From Streptomyces sp. NBC_00464 (lineage in GTDB: Bacteria; Actinomycetota; Actinomycetes; Streptomycetales; Streptomycetaceae), in the NCBI RefSeq assembly GCF_036013915.1, contig NZ_CP107899.1, positions 5,766,001 through 5,830,000 on the forward strand: DNA of 64,000 bases, in the 5' to 3' direction. Below, piece by piece: positions 1 through 7,572 of the stretch. Within the stretch, counting starts at the first letter, position 1; each line of letters begins with the position of its first letter. The notes beneath the pieces were generated by a model, which had not been told where the DNA came from, made no database searches, and saw nothing but the letters and a program-made list of their open reading frames with translations. Both the position numbers and the translations under genes were made by a program.

Positions 1-1
1 A

Positions 2-829
2 CGCAAGGCGCTCGCCGGCTTCGACAAGGTGACCGTCCACCGGGCGCAGAACGTCGCGGAGATCGAGGTACCGCTGCCCGGCGGCAAGGCCGGCCTGTCC
101 GAACTGCGGGAGGACCGGCTGCCGGCCGCGTTCGACGGCACGGGCGCCCACGTCTACGTCACCGGTGAGGTGGCCGGGTCGGTGGACTTCAACGACCAGC
201 TGAAGCGGGGTATCGCGCCCGTCTTCCTCTTCATCACCGCGGTGACCTTCCTGCTGATGCTGTTCTGCTTCCGCAGCTATGTCATCGCCGTGACGTCGAT
301 CCTGCTCAACCTGCTCTCGGTGGCCGCCGCCTACGGCGTGATGACCGCCGTGTTCCAGCACGGCTGGGGTGCCTCGCTGATCGGTTCGGAGGGGGTCGGC
401 GCGATCGAGTCCTGGATGCCGCTGTTCGTCCTCGTCGTCCTGTTCGGGCTCTCGATGGACTACCACGTCTTCGTGGTCTCCCGGATCCGTGAGGCCCACA
501 GCCGCGGTCTCTCCACCCCGGCCGCGATCGACGAGGGCATCCGGCGCACGGCCGGCGCGGTGACCGGCGCGGCCGTGATCATGGTGGCGGTGTTCTCGGT
601 CTTCGGGACGCTGTCCATGCAGGACATGCAGCAGATGGGCGTCGGCCTGGCCGTCGCGGTGCTGCTGGACGCCACGATCGTACGGATGGTCCTGCTGCCC
701 TCCGTGATGGCGCTGCTGGGCGAGCGGAACTGGCGCATCCCGCGCGGCCTGCGCCGCCTGCCGGAACCGGACCACGGCGAGCCGGAGCCGGAGCCCGCGC
801 CCGCGGCGGCCCCGGTGATGCACGGCTGA
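2..829 (+). CDS. MMPL/RND-family transporter, C-terminal part (5' end outside window)
   Basis: This is the last 275 codons of a larger membrane transporter; the frame is open to the window edge, so the start lies upstream. What remains is an extracytoplasmic stretch, then about five hydrophobic segments, including the family motif GLSMDYHVFVVSRIRE and the small-residue helix after AVTGAAVIMV. This is the typical C-terminal half of MMPL proteins, which export lipids or hydrophobic compounds using the proton gradient. The tail is rich in Pro, Glu and Ala, as is common in streptomycete members. The substrate cannot be inferred. The gene converges on the winged-helix regulator across a strong hairpin. 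Confidence 0.9.
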   Translation, partial: RKALAGFDKVTVHRAQNVAEIEVPLPGGKAGLSELREDRLPAAFDGTGAHVYVTGEVAGSVDFNDQLKRGIAPVFLFITAVTFLLMLFCFRSYVIAVTSILLNLLSVAAAYGVMTAVFQHGWGASLIGSEGVGAIESWMPLFVLVVLFGLSMDYHVFVVSRIREAHSRGLSTPAAIDEGIRRTAGAVTGAAVIMVAVFSVFGTLSMQDMQQMGVGLAVAVLLDATIVRMVLLPSVMALLGERNWRIPRGLRRLPEPDHGEPEPEPAPAAAPVMHG

Positions 830-840
830 TCCCGGAGATA

Positions 841-889
841 CGAAGTGGGCCCCGGCTGCGGTACGTACCGCAGCCGGGGCCCCACTTCG
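841..889. terminator. Bidirectional hairpin terminator
   Basis: Inverted repeat with arms of about 24 nt around a central GTACGTAC and a single-base bulge (CGAAGTGGG...CCCACTTCG). It lies between the convergent MMPL and regulator genes. There is no clear U-tract, as is common in Streptomyces. Confidence 0.8.
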
Positions 890-896
890 TGTGCGA

Positions 897-1505
897 TCAG
901 GGAGCGTACTTGTAGCCGACGCGCCGCACCGTCTGGATCGACCGGCGGTGCTCGGCGCCCAACTTGCGGCGCAGCCGGGCGATGTGGACGTCGACGGTGC
1001 GGCCGTCGCCCACGTGCCCGTAACCCCAGACCGTGGTCACCAACTGGTCGCGGGTGTGCACCCGGTGGGGGTGCGCCACCAGATGGGCGAGGAGCTCGAA
1101 CTCCAGGTAGGTGAGGTCGAGCGTGTTCCCGTTCACCGCGGCGGTGCGCTGGACGGAGTCGATCCGCACCGGCCCGGCTCCCTCGTGCGCCGGCACCTCG
1201 GGTACCACGTACTGGGCGGCCGCGGCCGCGATGGCCGGCTGCTGGTCGGCGGGGACGAGCACCAGATATCCGACCATGGGCGGCCGGCCCGGCAGCGCCG
1301 GCAGGGTGTGCTGGGGCGCGGGCAGCCAGGTCGCGCCCGGAGTCAGGAACGCGGAGACGTCGGTCTGCCGGACGACCTCGTCCGGAGCCACGGCTCGCAG
1401 CCGGTGCCGGTTGGGGGAGGGGGGACGGGCGGAAGCGGTCGCAGCGGTCGCCGACGGCGCTGCGGTGGCAGCGACTGCGGCGGAGAAGGTACGGGTGTTC
1501 GCCAT
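897..1505 (-). CDS. Winged-helix (OmpR/PhoB-type) transcriptional regulator
   Basis: A 202-residue protein. The C-terminal half (about residues 108-202) is an OmpR/PhoB effector domain: TYLEFELLAHLVAHP, a recognition-helix region with DGRTVDVHIARLRRKLG, and the terminal hairpin TVRRVGYKY. The N-terminal part is Ala/Pro/Thr-rich and is not a canonical receiver domain: no phospho-acceptor Asp context is visible. It is therefore an orphan DNA-binding protein without an obvious kinase. The ATG at 1505 is preferred over a longer open frame to 1622, because the extra residues look like low-complexity read-through. Its targets are unknown; a 15-bp palindrome sits about 95 bp upstream. Confidence 0.85.
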   Translation of the reverse strand: MANTRTFSAAVAATAAPSATAATASARPPSPNRHRLRAVAPDEVVRQTDVSAFLTPGATWLPAPQHTLPALPGRPPMVGYLVLVPADQQPAIAAAAAQYVVPEVPAHEGAGPVRIDSVQRTAAVNGNTLDLTYLEFELLAHLVAHPHRVHTRDQLVTTVWGYGHVGDGRTVDVHIARLRRKLGAEHRRSIQTVRRVGYKYAP

Positions 1506-1599
1506 GAGGGTCAGCTCTTTCGCGCGAGGGAGTCGTCTGTGGACGGACTTGCTTCGTGCGCGCGGACCGAAGACCGGGGTGAGCGGTGTTAGAGGGCCT

Positions 1600-1614
1600 G
1601 CGCGTTCAACGCGC
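1600..1614. promoter_or_regulatory. 15-bp palindrome upstream of the winged-helix regulator
   Basis: The sequence GCGCGTT-C-AACGCGC is perfectly symmetrical and lies in the 290-bp gap (1506-1795) between the regulator and the DUF6891 gene. It could be an autoregulatory site, but GC-rich palindromes arise easily by chance here. I see nothing else convincing in this gap. Confidence 0.3.
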
Positions 1615-1795
1615 GGCAACACACCCGGTCGAAGTCGTGATGCTGACGGGAAGGCCAGAACGGTTCGAGGTCGCTGCGACCTGTCGAGGTGTGCTGGATG
1701 CTGGCCATGACCCCATTGAACCAGAGAACAGGGCGCGGGAGCAGAGTTCTCTCACCCGTCGATACGGACCCTTTGCTATGGACCGCACCTCGGGC

Positions 1796-2707
1796 TCAGC
1801 CCACCAGCCGTTTCCGCCAGTCCAGGCCCGTCAGTTCGATCGCCCGGTCCGGCGAACCGTCCCACTCCACGGTCAGTCCGGCTTCCCCCAGCACGGCCGC
1901 CACCTCCCGGCCCACCGCCGCGGTCGTCTCCGCGGACTCGTCGAACCCGCCGTAGTACAGGGTCAGTCCGTGCCCGGCCGCGGCGCCCTCCGTGCCCTGC
2001 ATGTGGAAGAAGACGAAGCCCCGGGCGTCGTCCCGCCCCTCCGTGCGGATCTCACCGACTCCGCACGACCGGCAGCACGTGAAGTGCTCCCGGGCGGTGA
2101 TTCCCCGCCCGTCCAGCACGGCGAAGGCCTGCTCCAGCCGGTCCGGATCGGTCACGTCCGCCCACTGCCGCTGCTCCTCGACACGCTCCAGCCAGAGCCG
2201 CTCCACCAGCTGCCGCGCCTGCGCGAGGGTCACCGGATGCACGCCGTCCTTCACCAGGTAGTCCTCGGCCGACTCGGCGAGATCCGCCACGCTGCCGTAC
2301 CCGCCGCGGAGCAACTCCCGTACGCGCTCCTCCAACTGCTCGCGGATGTCCGCCGCGATCCCGGGTACGGCCTCCGGTTCCGGCAGGCCGGCGCCCTCCC
2401 AGCCGATACCCGTGTCCCATCCGGGTTCCCGGCGGGCCCAGCGCGCCATCAACGCGGCGACCTGCTCGGGCGTCTCGACGAGGGCGCGGACATGGGTGGC
2501 GGCTCCGCCGGTGCGGTGCTCCACGTCGTACGCGCCGTCGACCTCGTGCCACACCTGGATGAACGTGCCCGGGATGTCCGGTATCCGCTGCACGACCAGG
2601 AAGCGGTCACCGGTCATGCCGATTCGGTGCACCAGGTCGCCGAGCTCCTGGTCCGAAACACGGGTGTGTGTCTGCTGGTTCTCGGTCGCGATCTTGATCT
2701 CGAGCAT
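1796..2707 (-). CDS. DUF6891-like conserved hypothetical protein
   Basis: A 303-residue soluble protein with no signal peptide or membrane segment. The start MLEIKI at 2707 is chosen over an upstream GTG because the added 19 residues are low complexity. A Cys pair (CCRSCGVGEI) sits about two thirds along, followed by GFVFFHMQGTEGAAAGHGLTLYYGGFD, which resembles the DUF6891 core as I recall it. The C-terminal segment ending in LTGLDWRKRLVG is typical of streptomycete homologues. No catalytic function is known. It lies just upstream of the glnII terminator hairpin but reads away from glnII as a separate unit. Confidence 0.75.
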   Translation of the reverse strand: MLEIKIATENQQTHTRVSDQELGDLVHRIGMTGDRFLVVQRIPDIPGTFIQVWHEVDGAYDVEHRTGGAATHVRALVETPEQVAALMARWARREPGWDTGIGWEGAGLPEPEAVPGIAADIREQLEERVRELLRGGYGSVADLAESAEDYLVKDGVHPVTLAQARQLVERLWLERVEEQRQWADVTDPDRLEQAFAVLDGRGITAREHFTCCRSCGVGEIRTEGRDDARGFVFFHMQGTEGAAAGHGLTLYYGGFDESAETTAAVGREVAAVLGEAGLTVEWDGSPDRAIELTGLDWRKRLVG

Positions 2708-2752
2708 GCGACCAGCCTGGCACACCGCACTGACAGCGCCCCGGGCACGCGG

Positions 2753-2786
2753 AGGGGCGCCCACCGGACTGCCGGTGGGCGCCCCT
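2753..2786. terminator. Hairpin terminator after glnII
   Basis: Perfect 15-bp arms (AGGGGCGCCCACCGG / CCGGTGGGCGCCCCT) with a 4-nt loop, 26 bp downstream of the glnII stop codon. Confidence 0.8.
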
Positions 2787-2811
2787 CGTACGGACGGTTA
2801 CTGCGGCGGGA

Positions 2812-3846
2812 TCAGACCTGGTCGGCCTTCTCCAGCGCGGTGCAGCAGGTGTCGACGATCAGCCGCGTCACGACGTACGGGTCGACGTTGGCGTTCGGAC
2901 GGCGGTCCTCGATGTAGCCCTTCTGGTCCTGCTCGACCTGCCACGGGATACGGACCGAGGCGCCGCGGTTGGAGACGCCGTAGCTGTACTCGTTCCACGG
3001 GGCGGTCTCGTGCAGACCGGTCAGCCGGTCGTCGATGCCCGCGCCGTAGTTCTTGACGTGGTCCATCGGCTTCGAGCCCTCACCGAGCGACTCGGCCGCG
3101 GTGATGATCGCCTCGTAGCCCTCGCGCATCGCCTTCGTGGAGAAGTTGGTGTGCGCGCCCGCGCCGTTCCAGTCGCCCTTGACCGGCTTCGGGTCCAGGG
3201 TCGCGGAGACGTTGAAGTCCTCGGCGGTGCGGTACAGCAGCCAGCGCGCGACCCACAGGTGGTCGGAGACCTCCAGCGGGGAGACCGGTCCGACCTGGAA
3301 CTCCCACTGGCCGGGCATGACCTCGGCGTTGATGCCGGAGATGGCGAGGCCCGCCTTCAGGCAGTTGTCGAGGTGCTTCTCGACGATGTCACGGCCGAAG
3401 ATCTCGTCCGCGCCGACACCGCAGTAGTACCCGCCCTGAGCGGCAGGGAAGCCGCCCTCGGGGAAGCCGAGCGGCCGGTGGCCGTCGAAGAACGTGTACT
3501 CCTGCTCGATGCCGAAGATCGGCTCCTGGCCGGCGAACTGCTCGGCGACCGGCCGCAGCTCGGCCCGCGTGTTGGACTCGTGCGGCGTCATGTCGATGTG
3601 GAAGACCTCGCACAGGACCAGGACGTCGTCACCGCCGCGGATCGGGTCCGGGCAGGTGAAGACCGGCTTCAGCACCCGGTCGGAGGCGTGGCCCTCGGCC
3701 TGGTTGGTGCTCGACCCGTCGAAGCCCCAGATGGGGAGCTCCGCCACGTCCGACGAGGGGGTACCGGGCATGATCTTGGTCTTGGAACGGAGCTTGGCGG
3801 TCGGCTCGGTGCCGTCGATCCAGATGTACTCAGCCTTGAACGTCAC
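2812..3846 (-). CDS. glnII: Glutamine synthetase II (eukaryotic-type GSII)
   Basis: ATP-dependent ligation of ammonium to glutamate in the cytoplasm; 344 residues, close to the family length. GSII features include WGFDGSSTNQAEG (about residues 40-52), FGIEQEYTFF, the Mg/ATP-site region WNGAGAHTNFST and RRPNANVDPY. GSII, unlike GlnA, is not regulated by adenylylation. The start is the GTG at 3846: AAAGGA lies 8 nt upstream. The ATG at 3855 overlaps that ribosome-binding site and would add MAS. A much longer open frame (to 5127) is only GC-driven read-through. A GlnR-type operator lies 56-93 bp upstream. Confidence 0.96.
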   Translation of the reverse strand: MTFKAEYIWIDGTEPTAKLRSKTKIMPGTPSSDVAELPIWGFDGSSTNQAEGHASDRVLKPVFTCPDPIRGGDDVLVLCEVFHIDMTPHESNTRAELRPVAEQFAGQEPIFGIEQEYTFFDGHRPLGFPEGGFPAAQGGYYCGVGADEIFGRDIVEKHLDNCLKAGLAISGINAEVMPGQWEFQVGPVSPLEVSDHLWVARWLLYRTAEDFNVSATLDPKPVKGDWNGAGAHTNFSTKAMREGYEAIITAAESLGEGSKPMDHVKNYGAGIDDRLTGLHETAPWNEYSYGVSNRGASVRIPWQVEQDQKGYIEDRRPNANVDPYVVTRLIVDTCCTALEKADQV

Positions 3847-3901
3847 GGAAGCCATCCTTTGGGGGTGCTGCGGTCTATGCAGCGCAGCTTCGCAAGGCGC
3901 G

Positions 3902-3939
3902 ATTTCCCGACCGTTGCCCTCGTGTGAACCCCGTGTTAC
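3902..3939 (-). promoter_or_regulatory. Candidate GlnR operator of glnII
   Basis: On the minus strand the four 5-mers GTAAC, TTCAC, GCAAC and GAAAT are each separated by exactly 6 nt. This is the geometry of the streptomycete GlnR site gTnAC-n6-GaAAC-n6-GtnAC-n6-GAAAc. The second box is weak; the others match well. The rest of the gap to 4164 shows nothing else I can support. Confidence 0.7.
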
Positions 3940-4164
3940 CGAGGTTTCCTGCGTAAGACGGCGGCGCCGTGGGGTGCCGTCCACCGGCCGCGGTCCCGGT
4001 GCGGCGACCGGAAGCAGACGCCCCGGATTCCGGTCGCCGCAGTGCCCGGCGACAGCCGCCGGAGGCCGGAACCGCCCCCGTCGTATACAGGGCCCGGACG
4101 GCTCCTGCCCGTCCCGGAAGGGCCCGTTCTCCCGGGCGGCCGGGCGCACCGGCACACTGGTCGC

Positions 4165-5073
4165 ATGACGACACCCGTGACCCCTGTACGCATCGGCCTG
4201 GTCGGCACGGGCCCTTGGGCCCGCAAAACCCAGGCCCCCGCCCTCGCCGCCCACCCGGGCGCCGTGCTGAGCGGGGTGTGGGGGCGGCGTGCCGAGGCCG
4301 CCGGGGAGCTGGCGGCCGCGCACGGCACCACGGCGTACACCGGCGACGCGGGACTCGACGAGCTCTTCGCCACGAGTGATGCCGTCGCCTTCGCCCTGCC
4401 GCCCGACATCCAGGCCCCGCTGGCGGCCCGCGCCGCGGCGGCCGGCTGCCATCTGCTGATGGACAAGCCGGTGGCCACGACCGTCGAGGGCGCCCGTGAG
4501 GTGGCCGAGGCCGTCGAGCAGGCCCGGGTCGCCTCGATCGTCTTCTGCACCCTGCGCTTCGCGCCGGAGACCGCGGCCTGGATCGCCGAACAGGGCGCGG
4601 CGGGCGGCTGGTTCACCGCTCACGCCGAGTGGATCGGCGCCCTGTGGGCGCCGGGTGCGGACAGCGAGTTCGCCGCGTCCCCCTGGCGCAAGGAGAAGGG
4701 CGGCCTGTGGGACGTCGGCCCGCACGCGCTCTCGGTCCTCATCCCGGTGCTCGGCGACGTCACCGCCCTGACCGCCGCCCGCGGCCCGGCCGGCACCCAC
4801 CACCTCGTCCTGCGCCACGCCTCCGGCGCCTCCAGCACGGTGACGCTCACCCTGGCCGCGCCGGTGGCGGCGGCCGGGGTGGGGATCGAGCTCAGGGGCG
4901 AGCACGGCATCGTCGGACTGCCCCGGTGGGACGGCGCCGTCGGGGCGTTCACGGCGGCGGTGGACGCGCTGATCGAATCGGTGCGAACGGGGGAGCCGCA
5001 CCCCTGCGACGTACGGTTCGGGCTCCGGCTGACGGAACTGCTCGCGGAAGCCGAGGCGCAGGCGGGCGGCTGA
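4165..5073 (+). CDS. Gfo/Idh/MocA family NAD(P)-dependent oxidoreductase
   Basis: A 302-residue soluble enzyme. The N-terminal Rossmann fold carries RIGLVGTGPWA (about residues 9-19). It is followed by HLLMDKPVATT, the family's EKP-type motif whose Lys helps catalysis, and WDVGPHALSVL, which holds the conserved active-site His. The C-terminal half is the alpha/beta domain typical of the family. These enzymes oxidise or reduce sugars, inositols or related compounds; the substrate cannot be told here. The ATG at 4165 has no Shine-Dalgarno sequence, so a leaderless transcript is possible. Transcribed divergently from glnII. Confidence 0.88.
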   Translation: MTTPVTPVRIGLVGTGPWARKTQAPALAAHPGAVLSGVWGRRAEAAGELAAAHGTTAYTGDAGLDELFATSDAVAFALPPDIQAPLAARAAAAGCHLLMDKPVATTVEGAREVAEAVEQARVASIVFCTLRFAPETAAWIAEQGAAGGWFTAHAEWIGALWAPGADSEFAASPWRKEKGGLWDVGPHALSVLIPVLGDVTALTAARGPAGTHHLVLRHASGASSTVTLTLAAPVAAAGVGIELRGEHGIVGLPRWDGAVGAFTAAVDALIESVRTGEPHPCDVRFGLRLTELLAEAEAQAGG

Positions 5074-5123
5074 GCCGAAGGGACCCCCCGGGCCCCCGGG
5101 ACCGGGCCGGCCGCGACACCGCC

Positions 5124-5414
5124 TCATGGGCGATCCGCGCCGTCGGCCGGGTCCGGCTCCGCCGACACCGCGGCGTGGAAACCGAGCAGAAACCGCCGTA
5201 CGGCGGCGACCTCGGCCTCGTCGAACTCCCGCAGCAGCGCCTCGGCGCTCCCGATCATCGGTCCGAACGCCGCCCAGCCCAGCTCCACCGCCTGCGGGGT
5301 CACGGACAGCAGCACCCGCCGCCGGTCCCGGGCGTCGCGGGTGCGCGTCAGATGGCCGAGGCGCTCCAGCCGGTCGATGAGCGAGGTGGTGCCCGCCGAG
5401 TTGAGTCCGAGCTC
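5124..5414 (-). pseudogene. marR-family regulator remnant (3' half only)
   Basis: On the minus strand, ELGLNSAGTTSLIDRLERLG followed by HLTRTRDARDRRRVLLSVTP is the recognition helix and wing of a MarR regulator, then the dimerisation helix to a normal stop at 5124. Upstream of about 5414 the frame continues but stops resembling MarR: it becomes the antisense of an alpha/beta hydrolase. The N-terminal half and promoter of the marR gene are therefore missing. The 156-codon open frame reaching 5594 is a chimera and probably not a working regulator. Confidence 0.75.
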
Positions 5415-5415
5415 A

Positions 5416-5634
5416 GTTGTGCGCGGGCTCGGCGTACCGGCCCTGGTCCTCCTCGCCGGACAGGGGCGGGCCCAGGACGCGACCCGGGTGGCCGCTGCCG
5501 TGAACCGGCTGCTGCCGCAGGCCGGGACCGCCGTTCTGCGCGGCGCCTCCCACCACGCACTGCCCTTGTACGGACCGGTGACGGCCGAACTCAACCGCAG
5601 AATCGAGGAGTTCCTCGACGCCGCTGCCGGTTAG
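5416..5634 (+). pseudogene. Alpha/beta hydrolase remnant (3' end only)
   Basis: On the plus strand, GLGVPALVLLAG... and VLRGASHHALPLYGPVTAEL, then a terminal helix RRIEEFLDAAAG and a stop, form the last strand-helix unit of an alpha/beta hydrolase, including the family's catalytic His region (ASHHAL). Everything before about 5416, including the nucleophile elbow, is absent and replaced by antisense marR sequence. The open frame upstream of the junction is accidental. Confidence 0.72.
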
Positions 5635-5661
5635 TCCCGGCGCCCGCGCCCCGTCGCGCGC

Positions 5662-6021
5662 TCAGCGCCCCATCGCGTCCCGGACCGCCTCGTCCGTGCG
5701 CGCGACGACGGCGGTGCCGTCCTGCGCCGTGATGATCGGCCGCTGGATGAGTTTCGGGTGCTCGGCGAGGGCGGTGATCCAGCGCTCCCGCGCGTCCGCC
5801 TCGCGCGGCCACTCCTTGAGACCCAGCTCCTTCGCGTCCGCCTCCTGCGTCCGCGTGATGTCCCACGGCTCCAGCCCCAGCCGGTCGAGCACGGCCCGGA
5901 TCTCGTCCGGCGACGGCACGTCCTCCAGGTACCGGCGGACCGTGTAGTCGGCACCCTCCGCGTCGAGCAGCGTCAGCGCACTGCGGCACTTGGAACAGGC
6001 GGGATTGATCCAGATCTCCAT
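5662..6021 (-). CDS. ArsC/Spx-family thioredoxin-fold protein
   Basis: A 119-residue protein, the full length for the ArsC family. The N-terminal motif NPACSKC puts the catalytic-position Cys at residue 9 with a second Cys at 12, giving a CxxC. The RPIITAQDG...VVAR segment near the C-terminus matches the family's cis-Pro region. Members reduce arsenate with glutaredoxin or act as thiol-disulfide proteins; with no ars operon nearby and a CxxC in place of the enterobacterial active site, true arsenate reductase activity is uncertain. It is separated from the next gene by a DNA-damage-type promoter. Confidence 0.85.
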   Translation of the reverse strand: MEIWINPACSKCRSALTLLDAEGADYTVRRYLEDVPSPDEIRAVLDRLGLEPWDITRTQEADAKELGLKEWPREADARERWITALAEHPKLIQRPIITAQDGTAVVARTDEAVRDAMGR

Positions 6022-6072
6022 GGGGCCAAAGGTACGCGATGGACCCCCGAAAACCCCTCTGGCCAGGGGCGA

Positions 6073-6095
6073 TTGTCAGTGGTGGGCAGTAAAAT
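6073..6095 (+). promoter_or_regulatory. RecA-NDp (PafBC-type) DNA-damage promoter
   Basis: TTGTCAGTG, then exactly 8 nt, then TAAAAT. This is a full match to the actinobacterial LexA-independent damage promoter tTGTCRGTG-N8-TAnnnT, recognised through PafBC in mycobacteria. Transcription would start near 6102, giving a 5' leader of about 40 nt before the ATG at 6141. Confidence 0.8.
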
Positions 6096-6140
6096 GGAGG
6101 TAGTTCGTGAGGGTTCCACCACCGCGCCAGGAGGTTGCCA

Positions 6141-6410
6141 ATGGCCGTAGCCGCAGTCACGACCAAGCCGCTCCACACACCCCTGAAGAAGAAGCGCCTC
6201 CCCGCCGGCCGTCCCCGTGAGTGGTACGTCTCCCACAATCGCCGGCTGAAGGCGATGCGCCTGGCGATCGCGCTGCTCGACGCAGGCGTCTACCACCCGT
6301 CGAGCGCGAGCAACGCCCGGATACGCACGGCCGCCGAGCGCCTCGCCATCCACCCGCCGTCCGACACCACCTGCCGCATGGTCCGCGCGCTGATCCGCTA
6401 CGGCCGCTGA
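6141..6410 (+). CDS. Small basic protein of unknown function, predicted DNA-damage inducible
   Basis: An 89-residue, strongly basic protein with no signal peptide or membrane segment. The ATG at 6141 follows AGGAGG with a 6-nt spacer, which settles the start against the TTG at 6135. The N-terminus has a Lys/Arg cluster (PLKKKRLPAGRPREWYVSH), followed by an amphipathic helix (RLKAMRLAIALLDAGVY) and a C-terminal Arg-rich segment ending MVRALIRYGR. I recognise no family. The basic character could fit nucleic-acid binding, but that is inference. The RecA-NDp promoter 46 bp upstream ties its expression to DNA damage. Confidence 0.88.
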   Translation: MAVAAVTTKPLHTPLKKKRLPAGRPREWYVSHNRRLKAMRLAIALLDAGVYHPSSASNARIRTAAERLAIHPPSDTTCRMVRALIRYGR

Positions 6411-6430
6411 CCGCCTGACCGTCCGCCGAG

Positions 6431-6462
6431 GACCGCGCCCCCGGGAGACCGGGGGCGCGGTC
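6431..6462. terminator. Bidirectional hairpin terminator
   Basis: Perfect 14-bp arms (GACCGCGCCCCCGG / CCGGGGGCGCGGTC) around GAGA, between the convergent small basic protein gene and the MmpS-like gene. Confidence 0.85.
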
Positions 6463-6467
6463 GCGTC

Positions 6468-6902
6468 TCAGTACCCGTTGCACGCGGCGGTGGCGAAGGC
6501 TCCGGAGGCCCTGGCGGTGCGACGGGTGCCGTCGTCCACCGTCACCGAACAGGCCACGTCGCCACCCGACTTCCCGAGGCTGACGACGAACGAACCACCG
6601 CTCATGAATCCCTTGGTGTCCAGCTCACCGGTCCACGGCAGACTCCGCAGGGTCAGCCGCCCGGTCGACAGCTCCTCGCCCTTCCAGGTGCTGTAGGTGA
6701 GCGTCACGTCCTCGGCGGCGCCGGTGACGTCGTACCGGATGTGTACCGTGCGCGAACCCTCCGCCGAGACCTCACGGGCCAGTACCGCGGAGACCGCGCC
6801 GCCGCCGAGGGCGAGCAGCACGAGGATCATCAACAGCACCCACGGCCACAGCCGCCGCCGAGGCGGCGGGGCCGGTGCGCCGGGGCCGGTCTGCTCGCTC
6901 AT
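6468..6902 (-). CDS. MmpS-like membrane-anchored protein
   Basis: A 144-residue protein. A short Pro-rich cytoplasmic N-terminus with an RRR stop-transfer signal is followed by one membrane segment (about residues 19-42). A small extracytoplasmic beta-rich domain ends in CSVTVDDGTRRT and ATAACNGY, with two Cys that could pair. Topology and the C-terminal motif resemble MmpS-type accessory proteins of RND/MMPL transporters. The MMPL transporter at the left edge is too far away to be a certain partner. Confidence 0.7.
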   Translation of the reverse strand: MSEQTGPGAPAPPPRRRLWPWVLLMILVLLALGGGAVSAVLAREVSAEGSRTVHIRYDVTGAAEDVTLTYSTWKGEELSTGRLTLRSLPWTGELDTKGFMSGGSFVVSLGKSGGDVACSVTVDDGTRRTARASGAFATAACNGY

Positions 6903-7038
6903 CCCCCCAGCCTGGGCGGTCCGCGCAAGGACCGCGACCCCACCGCCCCCGGCCGCTCACCCGTCCGGCCTACACCGCATGCGCCACCACCTGCCGCCCC
7001 CTTGACTTGGGGGCGACGGACGAGTGCTGGGAGGCACG

Positions 7039-7524
7039 ATGACGAGGCGAGGCGTACGGGGCGCGGGCGCGGTACTGGTGGCGATGATCGTGGCGACCAC
7101 GGCAACGGCATGCTCGGACGACGGGGACAGCGCGTCGAGCACGGCGTCCAAGGCGGCATCGGCGGCTTCCTCGGTCGCCTCCAAGGGCGCCGATGTGGTC
7201 GCTTCCGCCACGGCTGCCGCCGGGGACAAGCTGAACGATTTCAAGGACGGTGTGAACGCGAGCGGCGACGTCAAGGCGGGCGCACCCGCCACCGACAAGG
7301 ACGGCCGTGTCACCTCGAAGATCACGGTGAAGAACAGCACCGACTCCACGCAGTCCTACGGCGTGCAGGTCAACTTCGAGGACGGAGGCGGCAATCTGCT
7401 CGACACGGTCGTGGTGACGGTCGACGATGTGGCCTCCAAGGGGACCAAGGACGGCACGGCCCGCAGCAACCGCAAGCTCGACGGGGACGTCAAGGTCGAG
7501 GTGGGCAAGGCGCTGCGGCACTGA
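7039..7524 (+). CDS. Putative secreted lipoprotein
   Basis: A 161-residue exported protein: a charged start MTRRG, a hydrophobic core, and a likely lipidated Cys in ATTATACSD. An Ala/Ser-rich low-complexity stretch follows, then a small beta-sandwich-like domain (VTSKITVKNSTDSTQSYGVQ, then VNFEDGGGNLLDTVVVTVDD), similar to the FxLYD/DUF4352 type of surface domain. The ATG at 7039 is supported by GGGAGG 4 nt upstream. Function is unknown. It is followed after 48 bp by a VOC-family gene and may share a transcript with it. Confidence 0.8.
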   Translation: MTRRGVRGAGAVLVAMIVATTATACSDDGDSASSTASKAASAASSVASKGADVVASATAAAGDKLNDFKDGVNASGDVKAGAPATDKDGRVTSKITVKNSTDSTQSYGVQVNFEDGGGNLLDTVVVTVDDVASKGTKDGTARSNRKLDGDVKVEVGKALRH

Positions 7525-7572
7525 GCCGCGGCGCTACCGGGCACCCCGCACCGACTCACGGGAGAACACCTC

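Noticed and set aside
1606..1788. A 60-codon minus-strand open frame between the regulator and DUF6891 genes
   Set aside because: No ribosome-binding site and no family-like features; composition fits non-coding DNA.
3921..3940. TGTGAAC near glnII as a possible Rex redox operator
   Set aside because: The required symmetrical TTCACA half-site is missing; the sequence is better explained by GlnR boxes.
2812..5127. A 771-codon open frame extending glnII far upstream
   Set aside because: GC-driven read-through across the promoter and antisense of the oxidoreductase; glnII homology starts at the GTG at 3846 with its own ribosome-binding site.
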